The notes beneath the pieces were generated by a model, which worked only from the letters and a program-made list of their open reading frames with translations, was not told where the DNA came from and ran no database searches. DNA of 64,000 nt from JBQTKD01 sp963703165 (GTDB lineage Bacteria > Actinomycetota > Actinomycetes > Sporichthyales > Sporichthyaceae), in the NCBI GenBank assembly GCA_963703165.1, contig OY969798.1, positions 3,720,001 to 3,784,000 of the forward strand, given 5' to 3'. Below, in pieces: positions 8,785 through 17,047 of this stretch (its first letter is position 1; every line of letters starts with the position of its first letter). Both the position numbers and the translations under genes were made by a program.

Positions 8785-11235
8785 ATGTCGTCCAGTCCCA
8801 GCACCGACGGACCCGTCGGGAACGGCGAGATCCAGTTCGAGACCGAGGAGGACAACGCCGGTACCTCCCGACGTCTCTTCGTCGGTTACATCCTCGCCGC
8901 GCCGGTCTTCGCGGTCGCGGTGCAGTCCGGCCTCGATCTCGCGAATCCCCGTGACGCCTCGGCGAGCGCGGACGGCGCTGCCGCCCGCGCGGTGCCCGCA
9001 GCGGGGATGCGAGCGGCGGGGGAGAACGTCAACCCTGTGCCCAGTGTGTCCATCCCTACCGACTACTACGACCTGTCGGACCTGCTCACCGACTCGTGCC
9101 GCCCGACCAACCCGCTGCTGACGCTGGAGATCGGGACGGACGGCATCGCCCGCTTCGACCTGCCGCGCGCCGAGGTCGGCCAGGGCATCACGACCTCGAT
9201 CGGGATGATCATCGCCGACGAGCTCGACATGCCGCTGGACAAGGTGAAGGTGACCTTGCGCGACGCGGATCCGACGCTGCTCTACAACCAGCTCACCGGT
9301 GGCTCGAACACGATCCACTCCCTGTGGGAGACCCTGCGTTCGCTCGCCGCCACTGCCCGCGCGCAGCTCAGTGAGGCGGCCGCGAAGGAGTGGGGCGTCA
9401 GCGTCAAGGACGTGACCACGCGTGAAGGCGTTGCCTACGGGCCCGGCGGCAGGAGCTTGGACTACGGCCGCCTGTCCGCGATCGCTGTCTCCTCGGTCAC
9501 CAAGAAGGTGGACTACACCCTCAAGACCGCGGATCAGTTCAACCTGATCGGCAAGCGGGTCACGCGGGTCGACGCACGTGACGCGGTCACCGGTCGCAAG
9601 AAGTACGCGATGGACCTGCAGGTCAAGGACGCGCTGCCGACGATGGTCTGTCACGGCCCGACCATTCAGTCGAAGCCGGAGAAGCTCAACAACGCATCCG
9701 AGATCAAGAAGATGCCCGGCGTGACGCACGTCGGTGTCATCTCCACCGGCGTCGCAGTCCGCGCCCGCACGTTCGGTCAGTGCATCGACGCGGTCCGCGC
9801 CATGAAGATCTCGTGGAGCGCAGGCACCGTCGACGACATGAACAACAAGAAGGTCACCCAGGCCCTGCGTGAGGTGGAGCTCCCGATCCCGCCGGCCGCT
9901 CCGGGCACCGAGATGATCGAGCACGAGTTCATGTTCAACTTCCGCAGCGGTTCGCCGATGGAGACCAACAACGCCATCGCCGACGTGCGCGAGGACAGCG
10001 CCGAGGTGTGGAGCAGCCTGAAGAACCCGATCATCGCCAAGCAGCGCTTCGGTGAGTTCCTCGGGCTGGACGCCAGCAAGGTCACCGTGCACTGCACCAC
10101 CGGCGGTGGGTCCTTCGGACGGCACCTGTTCCACGACGCCGCACAGGAGGCCGTCGAGTCCTCGAAGCTGTTCGGCAAGCCGGTCCGCCTGATGTGGCAC
10201 CGCACCGAAGACTCCCGTCACGGACGGGTGCACTCGGCGGCGGTCTCGCGCGTGCGGGCCCTCTACAACAAGTCCTCGGTGCTCGGATTCGACTTCCGGC
10301 ACACCGCCGTGGCCACCGACTACACCCACGGTCTCGGTGAGATCTACTCCGGATCGTTGACCGCGACGGACTACCCCGGTGCCCCGGTCTCGGGCAACCT
10401 GACGGTGGCTCAGGGCATCTACGAGTTGACCACCAACCTGCCTTACAACTTCGGCCCGAACTCCTCCTTCCTCAACGAGGCGTTCGAGTTCGACACCTTC
10501 AACACCAGCAGCGTGCGCAACGTGTACTCGCCCGACACCACGACTGCGCGTGAGCTCATGGTGGACGAGTTGGCGAAGAAGTTCGGGATGGACCGGCTGG
10601 AGTTCCGGCGCAAGTTCATCCGCGATGACCGCATGCTGAAGGTCCTCGAAGAGGTCGCCAAGCGCGGCAAGTGGGGTCGCACGATGGCCAAGGGCACCGC
10701 CCAGGGCATTGCGATCCACAACGAGTACAAGGCGCGCGTCGTCTGCCTGATGGAGATCGACTGCCGCCCGCAGACGGTCAAGCGCAAGATCAGGGACGCC
10801 TACACCGGCCCTCGCGTCACGAAGGTCACCATCGGTGCGGACTCCGGCACGATCATCAACCAGAGTGGCTTCGAGGCCATGCTCATGGGTGGTGCGATCG
10901 ACGGGATCGCGCAGGCGCTCACCGCCGGTCTGCACTTCCAGAACGGGCTGCCGGCCGAGGGCTCGTGGGACGACTACCGCTACACCCGGCAGTGGAACAC
11001 GCCGTTCGAGGTGGACGCGTTCGCCATCGCGAGCGACGTCGAGATGCCCGGCGGCGCCGGTGAACTCGGCTGCGGCGTCTCGCAGGCCGCGGCGGCCTGC
11101 GCCTACGCGAAGGCGGTCGGCAAGATGCCGACGGAGTTCCCGATCAACTTCAACGAGCCGTTGGGCTTCACGGTGAAGTCCCGGATCCCGGCGTACCCGC
11201 CGTCGCCCACCAACGGCCTTCGTTTCGCCCGCTGA
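8785..11235 (+). CDS. iorB: Molybdenum hydroxylase large subunit (isoquinoline 1-oxidoreductase beta-like)
   Basis: The 816-residue protein is the molybdopterin-binding subunit of a xanthine-oxidase-family hydroxylase, which inserts water oxygen into heteroaromatic or aldehyde substrates. It carries the cofactor-contact motif TTGGGSFGRHLFHDAA near residue 445 and the C-terminal GAGELGC segment with the conserved catalytic Glu. A twin-arginine-like N-terminus (TSRRLFVGYILAAP) suggests Tat export or membrane association, as in isoquinoline oxidoreductases. GAAGGGGA before ATG 8785 supports the start. The [2Fe-2S] subunit follows 25 bp later, an order opposite to the classical iorAB. No cofactor-maturation gene is visible in the window. 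Confidence 0.8.
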   Translation: MSSSPSTDGPVGNGEIQFETEEDNAGTSRRLFVGYILAAPVFAVAVQSGLDLANPRDASASADGAAARAVPAAGMRAAGENVNPVPSVSIPTDYYDLSDLLTDSCRPTNPLLTLEIGTDGIARFDLPRAEVGQGITTSIGMIIADELDMPLDKVKVTLRDADPTLLYNQLTGGSNTIHSLWETLRSLAATARAQLSEAAAKEWGVSVKDVTTREGVAYGPGGRSLDYGRLSAIAVSSVTKKVDYTLKTADQFNLIGKRVTRVDARDAVTGRKKYAMDLQVKDALPTMVCHGPTIQSKPEKLNNASEIKKMPGVTHVGVISTGVAVRARTFGQCIDAVRAMKISWSAGTVDDMNNKKVTQALREVELPIPPAAPGTEMIEHEFMFNFRSGSPMETNNAIADVREDSAEVWSSLKNPIIAKQRFGEFLGLDASKVTVHCTTGGGSFGRHLFHDAAQEAVESSKLFGKPVRLMWHRTEDSRHGRVHSAAVSRVRALYNKSSVLGFDFRHTAVATDYTHGLGEIYSGSLTATDYPGAPVSGNLTVAQGIYELTTNLPYNFGPNSSFLNEAFEFDTFNTSSVRNVYSPDTTTARELMVDELAKKFGMDRLEFRRKFIRDDRMLKVLEEVAKRGKWGRTMAKGTAQGIAIHNEYKARVVCLMEIDCRPQTVKRKIRDAYTGPRVTKVTIGADSGTIINQSGFEAMLMGGAIDGIAQALTAGLHFQNGLPAEGSWDDYRYTRQWNTPFEVDAFAIASDVEMPGGAGELGCGVSQAAAACAYAKAVGKMPTEFPINFNEPLGFTVKSRIPAYPPSPTNGLRFAR

Positions 11236-11260
11236 CCTTCCACCCCTGAAAGGAGTTCCC

Positions 11261-11737
11261 ATGTCCAAGCACTCGTTCGTTCTGAACGGCAAGAAGGTCA
11301 GCGTCGACGTCGAGAACGACGTCCGCATGCTCTGGGTTCTGCGTGACGTCCTCGGCGTCACCGGGCCCAAGTACGGCTGCGGTATCCGCGTCTGCCGTGC
11401 CTGCACCTCGCACATCAACGGCAAGGCGTTCAACCCGTGTGCGGTGCAGGTCAAGGACATCAAGTCCACCGACGAGATCACGACGATCGAGGGACTGGCC
11501 GACACCGTTCCCGGTGACCTGCACCCGGTGCAGGAAGCATGGCTGGAATTGGACGTCGCCCAGTGCGGGTTCTGCCAGCCGGGCCAGATCATGGCTGCGA
11601 CGGCGCTGATCAAGGACGTGAAGAAGAGCGGCCGCAAGATCAGCGACGCCGACCTCGACCAGATCCGCAACGTCTGTCGCTGCGGGACCTACCCGCGGAT
11701 CCGTGAGGCCATCAAGAAGGCCGCCTCGAAGATGTAG
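11261..11737 (+). CDS. iorA: [2Fe-2S] subunit of molybdenum hydroxylase (IorA-like)
   Basis: This 158-residue protein has both iron-sulfur centres of the family. The N-terminal ferredoxin-type centre is formed by YGCGIRVCRACTSH plus a later Cys (KAFNPC), and the C-terminal four-helix centre by CGFCQPGQ and VCRCGTYPRI. It passes electrons from the molybdenum centre of the upstream subunit to an external acceptor; no FAD subunit is encoded beside it, so the partner is likely a cytochrome, as known for the isoquinoline enzyme. GAAAGGAG before the ATG is a strong ribosome binding site. A 12-bp hairpin follows the stop. Confidence 0.88.
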   Translation: MSKHSFVLNGKKVSVDVENDVRMLWVLRDVLGVTGPKYGCGIRVCRACTSHINGKAFNPCAVQVKDIKSTDEITTIEGLADTVPGDLHPVQEAWLELDVAQCGFCQPGQIMAATALIKDVKKSGRKISDADLDQIRNVCRCGTYPRIREAIKKAASKM

Positions 11738-11760
11738 ACCGGCGCCGTTTCTGACGCCCT

Positions 11761-11795
11761 GTGATCGCCCCGGCCGACTCGGTCGGGGCGATCAC
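11761..11795. terminator. Hairpin between convergent iorA and the RCC1 gene
   Basis: GTGATCGCCCCG (11761-11772) pairs perfectly with CGGGGCGATCAC (11784-11795). It lies between two converging genes and can stop transcription from both sides, although no U-run follows. Confidence 0.65.
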
Positions 11796-11800
11796 GTCGT

Positions 11801-13273
11801 TCAGCGGACCGGTACCGGAGAGACGCGGTCCTCCGTGCTGCCGTCGCCGAGTTGCCCTTCGCCGTTGCCTCCCCAGCAGGAGGCTTCGCCCGCGCGCACG
11901 GCGCAGGTGTGCCGGTCGCCGGCCTCGATCGTGGTGACGCCGTCGCTCATCCCGCTGATCGGTACCGGGACCGACCGTGCGAGGACCTTGTCGCCGCCGT
12001 GTCGGCCGAGGCCCCAGCAGAGGACCGCGTTCTCGCGTACGGCGCACGCGTGGACCACGCCGGTGCTGATGGCGGTCACGCCGTCGGCCAGACCGATCAC
12101 CGGGGTCGGCGAGGTGCGGTCGGTGCGGGTGCCGTCCCCGAGTTGTCCGCGGCCGTTGTATCCCCAGCATGTGGCGGCGCTCTGCTGGACGGCACAGGTG
12201 AATTCGGACCCGGCGCTGATCGATGCGACGCCTTGGCCGAGCCCGTTGACGGGCACCGGTGTGCGCCGGGCGGTGTCGCCGTCGGCGCCCAGTTGTCCGG
12301 AGCTGTTGTTGCCCCAGCACAGGGCCGCGCCGTCGCGTACGGCGCAGGAGTGCGAGTAACCCGCACTGATCGTCGTGACACCGATGTCCAGCCCGCGGAC
12401 CGGGACGGCCGTGGTCCGATCCTCGACGGTGCTGTCGCCGAGCTGCCCGGTGCGGTTGGTCCCCCAGCACACGGCCCCGCCGTCCTGTACGGCGCAGGTG
12501 TGCGAGGTCCCCGCGCTGATCGCGGTGACGTCGTTGTTCAGCCCGAGGACCGGCACCGGGCGGCTGCTGCTCAGCTTCGCGTTCCCGTCGCCCAGGCGAC
12601 CGTTGCGGCGCGTTCCCCAGCAGAACGCGGCGCCGTCCTGGACCGCGCAGGTGTGCAACTGGCCAACGCTGACCGCGCTGACCCCATGATCCAGGCCGAG
12701 GACGGGCACCGCCACCGTGCGGTCCGTCGTGGTGCCGTCGCCGAGCTGGCCGCGGTCGTTGGATCCCCAGCACTCGAGGCCACCGGACTCGGTGACCCCG
12801 CAGCTGTGGCGCCCGCCGGCGCTGATCGTCACGTAGCGGCCGCGCGCAAGCTGAGCCGGTTCACCCGGCGCGGTACGTCCGATCGCCCCGTTGTTGCCGG
12901 TGGCACCGCTCGGTCCCGTCGGGCCGCTCGGGCCCGCCGCTCCGGTCACCCCTGGTGCGCCGCCGGTGCCGGCCGATCCGGTCGGGCCGGAGGTGCCGGA
13001 CGGCCCGCCGGCGCCGCGGCTCCCGGTCGGGCCGATGCTGCCGTCCGTACCCGGGGTCCCCGTCGCGCCGGTGGCGCCGCGCTTGCCCTTCGGACCGGCG
13101 GAGCCGTCGGGTCCGGGGCAGTTGGCGCCGAAGAAGTCGCACACGAACGGACTCGCATTGTCGTTCTTGTCGTCGGTGGACCGCGCCGATCCCTGGCTGG
13201 GCATCAGGCCGACCAGGAGCGTGGATCCGGCCGCGGCCAGGATCAGGACCCGACTCGTGCGTCGTGAGATCAC
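11801..13273 (-). CDS. Secreted collagen-stalk protein with seven RCC1 propeller repeats
   Basis: The 490-residue protein has an N-terminal signal (RRTSRVLILAAAGSTLLVGL), a Cys-flanked motif CDFFGANC, then 27 uninterrupted Gly-X-Y triplets (residues 54-134), then seven RCC1-like repeats of about 50 residues (146-490). Each repeat has the pattern ISAGxxHTCAVxxGxxxCWGxNxxGQLGDG and two Cys, which could give one disulfide per blade. Seven repeats match a closed propeller. It is likely an extracellular trimeric stalk with propeller heads, for adhesion or ligand binding; that role is inference. The GTG start overlaps the stop of the preceding collagen-like gene (GTGA at 13270-13273), so the two should be translated together. 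Confidence 0.8.
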   Translation of the reverse strand: MISRRTSRVLILAAAGSTLLVGLMPSQGSARSTDDKNDNASPFVCDFFGANCPGPDGSAGPKGKRGATGATGTPGTDGSIGPTGSRGAGGPSGTSGPTGSAGTGGAPGVTGAAGPSGPTGPSGATGNNGAIGRTAPGEPAQLARGRYVTISAGGRHSCGVTESGGLECWGSNDRGQLGDGTTTDRTVAVPVLGLDHGVSAVSVGQLHTCAVQDGAAFCWGTRRNGRLGDGNAKLSSSRPVPVLGLNNDVTAISAGTSHTCAVQDGGAVCWGTNRTGQLGDSTVEDRTTAVPVRGLDIGVTTISAGYSHSCAVRDGAALCWGNNSSGQLGADGDTARRTPVPVNGLGQGVASISAGSEFTCAVQQSAATCWGYNGRGQLGDGTRTDRTSPTPVIGLADGVTAISTGVVHACAVRENAVLCWGLGRHGGDKVLARSVPVPISGMSDGVTTIEAGDRHTCAVRAGEASCWGGNGEGQLGDGSTEDRVSPVPVR

Positions 13274-13698
13274 GGCCGCACCGTCGAGAGCTGAGCGTTG
13301 CCCGCGGTACCGGTCGCTCCGGTGGGACCGGTCGCGCCGGTCGGGCCGGCGGGCCCGGTCGATCCGGTGGCACCGGCTGCGCCGTTGACCCCCGGCGCGC
13401 CCGTGGCGCCGGTCGGTCCGGTGGGACCGGTCGGTCCGGTGGGGCCGCTCGAACCCGTTGCCCCGCCGGCTCCGGCCGGCCCGGCGGGACCCGGGTCACC
13501 CTTCTCGCCCTGAGGGCCGTCCTTGCCCGCTTCGCCGCTGCACAGGGCGCCGACGAACTGGCACGCGGCAGGCCCGATCGCGGTGGTGTCGACGACCCCC
13601 GCGCGCTGGGCGGAATGAGCAGCCGGGGCAACGTTGAGCAGGATCAGCGCACCGACCCCGGCAACGCCGATCGTCCGAACCGTCCGTCGCATCGTCAC
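13270..13698 (-). CDS. Secreted short collagen-like protein
   Basis: The 142-residue protein has a signal peptide (MTMRRTVRTIGVAGVGALIL...AHSA), a Cys-flanked motif CQFVGALC matching that of the downstream protein, exactly 27 Gly-X-Y triplets (residues 55-135) and a seven-residue tail. The triplets include EKGDPG-type charged stretches near the N-terminus and then run as G(P/A)T repeats. It looks like a stalk-only paralogue of the downstream collagen-RCC1 protein, encoded first in the same operon and overlapping it by 4 bp. Assembly with that protein into a mixed triple helix is possible but unproven. Confidence 0.75.
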   Translation of the reverse strand: MTMRRTVRTIGVAGVGALILLNVAPAAHSAQRAGVVDTTAIGPAACQFVGALCSGEAGKDGPQGEKGDPGPAGPAGAGGATGSSGPTGPTGPTGPTGATGAPGVNGAAGATGSTGPAGPTGATGPTGATGTAGNAQLSTVRP

Positions 13699-13876
13699 GT
13701 TGTGCCCCCCGACCGCCTGGCGTAGTCACCGAGGAGAGTCGGGGTCTCACGCAACGTCTACAAGGAAGATGCTCCAGCCGAGAGCGGTGCCGCTGCCGAG
13801 CCGCCCGGGTTCGGCACGGTTCGTCCGTGTGCCGGCTCACGTCGGGGCGATCCGGACGATCGGCGATGCTGACGTC

Positions 13877-14380
13877 ATGACTCCACCGCCCGCCACCCGC
13901 GCCCTCGGCCCCGACTTCGCCGCTCCCATCGACGATCGGTACTTCGAGGACTACGTCGCCGGCTCGACCTACGAGTACGGACATCTCACGGTCACCGAGG
14001 CCGACATCGTCGAGTACGCGACCCAGTTCGATCCGCAGAGCATTCACGTCGACCGCGACTACGCCGACGCAGGACCCTTCAAGGGCTTGATCGCGAGCGG
14101 CTGGCACACCGGTGGGCTGTGCATGAAGCTCTACGTCGCGCACTATCTCTCGCACGTGGCGAGCCTGGCCTCGCCGGGCATCGACGAGCTGCGTTGGCCG
14201 GCGCCCACCCGCCCCGGCGACAGCGTGCGGATGCGAGCCACGACCGCCGAGACCCGACCGTCGCGGACCAAGCCCGACCGCGGCCTGATCTTCACCCGCT
14301 GCGAGGTCCTCAACCAGGACGACGTCACGGTGATGACGATGACGGCGATGAACATGATCGGGAGACGACCGCACAACTGA
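13877..14380 (+). CDS. MaoC family (R)-specific enoyl-CoA hydratase-like protein
   Basis: The 167-residue protein has the hot-dog fold pattern of MaoC dehydratases: FDPQSIHVDRDYADAG supplies the conserved Asp/His pair near residues 51-58, followed by GLIASGWHTGGLCMKL. It probably hydrates an enoyl-CoA. The start is set at ATG 13877 because the sequence before it is not MaoC-like. It is a single gene, divergent from the collagen pair. The substrate and pathway are not shown by the context. Confidence 0.82.
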   Translation: MTPPPATRALGPDFAAPIDDRYFEDYVAGSTYEYGHLTVTEADIVEYATQFDPQSIHVDRDYADAGPFKGLIASGWHTGGLCMKLYVAHYLSHVASLASPGIDELRWPAPTRPGDSVRMRATTAETRPSRTKPDRGLIFTRCEVLNQDDVTVMTMTAMNMIGRRPHN

Positions 14381-14495
14381 GGCAGGATCAGACTCCTGTC
14401 GATGTGCGTTCCTCATCCGTTTTCCCTTGCAGATATAGCCGTTCGGCCCATACGGGGAACGGAACGGGCCATCGAGCCCGACCGTCCAACGGTTC

Positions 14496-15714
14496 ATGCG
14501 CCGCCAACACGTCGACTCGAAGCGACCCGCGTTGTCCCCGGGTGCTCGGCTGCGTCGCCGTGGTGTGCTCGCCGGAGCGCTGAGTCTCGTCGTGGCCGCG
14601 GCAGGGATGTCCAGTGCCGTCGGTGCCTCGAAGATCGCGCCGCGCACCGGCACCTTCTCCGGTGACCTGACGATCTCCGAGCTCTCCGACGCGGGCACGA
14701 TCGAGTTGATCGCGAAGGACCGCACGATCTCGCGGGTGAAGCTCAAGGCCGACGCTGCGCTGCTGGACGCGACCCGGTCGACCGCCGGCTGCGAGCTGGG
14801 CAAGACCTTCGACACCGAGGGGCTCGCCCGGTCGGGCTCGATCGCCGCCGACGGCACCTTCCAGCTGAAGTTCACCCGCGCCGTTCTGGACAAGGCGAAC
14901 GGGAGCACGCAGCGCGAGACCATCCGCGTCGAGGGACACTTCCGTTCCGAGACCGAGGTCCGCGTCGCGGTGCACCGCACCGTCGACACCAGGGCAGCCG
15001 ACAGCTCTGCGGATCGGCACTGCAGTTCGAAGTGGGCGAAAGCCACCGCCAAGCACCCGGACGGCCTGATGTGGCCGTTCCCCGAGGGTCCGCGCGACAT
15101 CGACTGCAACAAGAAGAAGTGCGTCGCGATCACCTTCGACGACGGACCCGGTTCGCAGACCTCCACGCTGCTGGACACCCTGCGCAGGTACAAGGCGCGC
15201 TCGACGTTCTTCATGGTCGGCGAGATGGTCGCAGGCGCGTCCGAAGGCCGTGCGCTCGATCGACTACGCCGGGCACGAGATCGCCAGCCACAGCTGGTCC
15301 CACCCGTCGCTGACGAGCCTGTCCAACACCGACATCCGTAAGCAGATGGTGCGCACGTCGGACGCCATCAAGAAGGTCACCGGTGAGCGCCCGCAGTTGA
15401 TGCGTCCGCCGTACGGGGCGATCAACACCCGCGTCGAGTCGTTGCTCGACGACCTCGGGTACCCGATGGTGCTCTGGAGCGTCGACCCGCTGGACTGGCG
15501 CGACCGCAACTCGACGACCGTCGCCAACCGCGTGCTGGGCCAGGTCCATCCGGGCTCGATCGTGCTCCTGCATGACATCCACGCGAGCACGGTCGCGGCG
15601 GTGCCGCGGATCCTGCGTGAGCTGGAGAAGCGGGGCTACGTCTTCGTCACGGTCACCGAGCTCTACGGTCACTCGCTCAAGGACGGGAAGGTCTACCACT
15701 CGGCCGAGCGCTGA
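14496..15714 (+). CDS. Secreted polysaccharide deacetylase, frameshifted near 15243
   Basis: The N-terminal part (14496-15243) has an Arg-rich signal (RRRGVLAGALSLVVAA), about 170 residues of unknown domain and the NodB motif 1 ITFDDGPG. The rest (from about 15244 in the next frame) carries motif 2 HSWSHP, motif 3 RPPYGAINTR, motif 4 WSVDPLDW and motif 5 VLLHDIH. Together they make a complete NodB domain, which removes N- or O-acetyl groups from peptidoglycan or other glycans with a metal bound by D-H-H. One surplus base in GGCGCGTCCG joins the two parts. Because all motifs are intact, sequencing error is more likely than decay. Confidence 0.8.
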
Positions 15715-15754
15715 TCGTCGACGCGGGCCGACATCGACGCCCGCGCCCGCTGTC

Positions 15755-15760
15755 TATCGT
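15755..15760 (+). promoter_or_regulatory. -10 element TATCGT, leaderless start of the TlpA-like gene
   Basis: TATCGT ends six bases before GTG 15767 and no Shine-Dalgarno sequence is present, which fits a leaderless transcript. Confidence 0.5.
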
Positions 15761-15766
15761 TGCCGC

Positions 15767-16372
15767 GTGCCCGCACCTCGCTCTCGCCGCTCTCGCCGTA
15801 CGACGACCCTCGCGACGTCGATCCTCTCCGCCTTCGTACTGGGCGGCTGTGGCGGTGGCACCGGGGGACCGAGTGCCGACACCGGCACCAGTTTTCGCGG
15901 CGGGACCGGCACGGTGACGACGATCCCGGCCGACGAGCGGGGCGACCCGATCGACCTGGCCGGCCCGAAGGTCGGCGGCGGCACCCTCGACGTGGGCGCG
16001 CATCGCGGCAAGGTTGTGCTGCTCAACGTGTGGGGATCCTGGTGCGCGCCGTGCCGCAAGGAGGCTGTCGACCTCGAGGCCGCCTGGCAGGAACTCAAGG
16101 GCAAGCCGGTCCAGTTCTTCGGCATCAACACCCGCGACGACGCCGCCGGAGCCGCAGAGGCTTTCGAGCGACGCTTCGGCGTGACCTACCCCAGCTTCCG
16201 GGATCCCGACGGGAGCCTGCAGCTCGTGTTCCGTAAGACTCTGCCGCCCAAGGCCATCCCGAGCACCCTGATCCTCGACCGCCAGGGCCGCGTCGCCGCC
16301 CGCGTCATCGGCGCCACCACCCGCATCACCTTCCGCGACCTGATCTCCGACATCCTGGCCGAGCCCGCCTGA
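15767..16372 (+). CDS. TlpA/ResA-like thioredoxin lipoprotein
   Basis: The 201-residue protein has an Arg-rich leader, a lipobox LGGC and a Gly/Thr linker, then a thioredoxin fold with the active site WGSWCAPCRKEA (near residue 94) and the cis-proline segment AIPSTLILD. It should act as a membrane-anchored thiol-disulfide oxidoreductase outside the cell, reducing haem-binding or other extracytoplasmic Cys. GTG 15767 is chosen because the lipoprotein signal begins there and TATCGT lies six bases ahead. It follows the deacetylase gene by 52 bp. No cytochrome biogenesis genes are adjacent. Confidence 0.82.
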   Translation: MPAPRSRRSRRTTTLATSILSAFVLGGCGGGTGGPSADTGTSFRGGTGTVTTIPADERGDPIDLAGPKVGGGTLDVGAHRGKVVLLNVWGSWCAPCRKEAVDLEAAWQELKGKPVQFFGINTRDDAAGAAEAFERRFGVTYPSFRDPDGSLQLVFRKTLPPKAIPSTLILDRQGRVAARVIGATTRITFRDLISDILAEPA

Positions 16373-16480
16373 CCTGTGCCGCGCCCCATCTGCGGGCGGC
16401 GATCCGCCCTTATCCGCGCGGCGTAGGGGCCTTGCGACGCCGGTACATGCGCGCCCCGGCCGCCAACCGCCGCCTGTCGG

Positions 16481-16620
16481 TCGTAGTGGTTCCACAAACC
16501 GGGACAAACCGGTCAGGTTTGCAACCCTTGCGCACGTCGTGCGTCGTGGTTCCACGAACCAGGACAAACGGGACCCATTCACGACCACTACGCACGTCGT
16601 GCGCAGTGGTCGTGGCGCCG
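16481..16620. repeat. 60-bp tandem repeat, two full units plus a partial third
   Basis: Units start at 16481, 16541 and 16601. The first two share GTGGTTCCAC, AACC(G/A)GGACAAAC and a terminal CGCACGTCGT; the third is truncated after GCAGTGGTCG. The junctions form the palindrome CGCACGTCGTGCG, and the second unit starts with CGTGGTTCCACG, also palindromic. The array fills the gap between the TlpA-like gene and the arsR-CDF operon promoter. No gene is supported here. Confidence 0.75.
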
Positions 16621-16630
16621 GTACAGTACA

Positions 16631-16648
16631 TCTGAGCAGATGTTCAGA
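16631..16648. promoter_or_regulatory. SmtB/ArsR-type operator before the metal-sensor gene
   Basis: TCTGAGCA and TGTTCAGA at 16631-16648 form an inverted repeat with one mismatch around GA. The size and the TGTTCA half-site match operators of the ArsR/SmtB family. It ends 15 bp before the sensor start codon, so autorepression is expected. Confidence 0.65.
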
Positions 16649-16663
16649 CGTTGAGGAGTCGCG

Positions 16664-17047
16664 GTGGCCGCAGGGCTTGATGCGTGCGATGTGCGGGTGG
16701 TCGACCCCGATCGCATCGAGTTGGTGCGCGCCGCGCTGCCTGCCGACACCGAACTCGGGGACCTTGCGGACATGTTCGGTCTGCTCGCCGATCCGAACCG
16801 GCTGCGCCTGCTGATCAGCCTGCTCGAGGCGGGGGAGTTGTGCGTCTGCGATCTCGCGGTCGCGGCGGGCATGAGTGAGTCCGCGGTCAGTCATGCGTTG
16901 CGGTTGCTGCGCGCGCACCGCGTCGTCCAGGTGCGTCGCAGCGGTCGGATGAGCTACTACCGCTTGGCCGACTCGCACGTGCGGATGCTGCTCGACGTCG
17001 CTCTCGCGCACGCCGGGCACGCGACGCAGGGGATCCCCGATGAGTGA
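16664..17047 (+). CDS. ArsR/SmtB family metal-sensing repressor
   Basis: The 127-residue protein has the winged-helix ArsR fold (LADPNRLRLLISLL, then the recognition helix MSESAVSHALRLLRAHRVV). Two metal-site signatures are visible: a CVC pair in ELCVCDLA at the recognition-domain entrance, as in CadC, and DSHVRMLLDVALAHAGH at the C-terminus, which fits the alpha-5 pattern D-x-H-x10-H-x2-H of zinc sensors such as SmtB and CzrA. It should release DNA when zinc (or a similar ion) binds. The start is GTG 16664 with TTGAGGAG ahead. Its end overlaps the CDF exporter gene by 8 bp, so both are in one operon. Confidence 0.87.
   Translation: MAAGLDACDVRVVDPDRIELVRAALPADTELGDLADMFGLLADPNRLRLLISLLEAGELCVCDLAVAAGMSESAVSHALRLLRAHRVVQVRRSGRMSYYRLADSHVRMLLDVALAHAGHATQGIPDE

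Noticed and set aside
8374..11670. A 1098-codon open frame on the minus strand opposite the molybdenum hydroxylase genes
   Set aside because: It is a by-product of GC-rich codon use. It covers two well-supported genes on the other strand, and its composition (Arg/Val/Asp/Gly-rich) has no family motif.
16481..16620. CRISPR array or minisatellite gene at the 60-bp repeats
   Set aside because: Fewer than three units, no unique spacers and no cas genes. The frames through it have no ribosome binding site.
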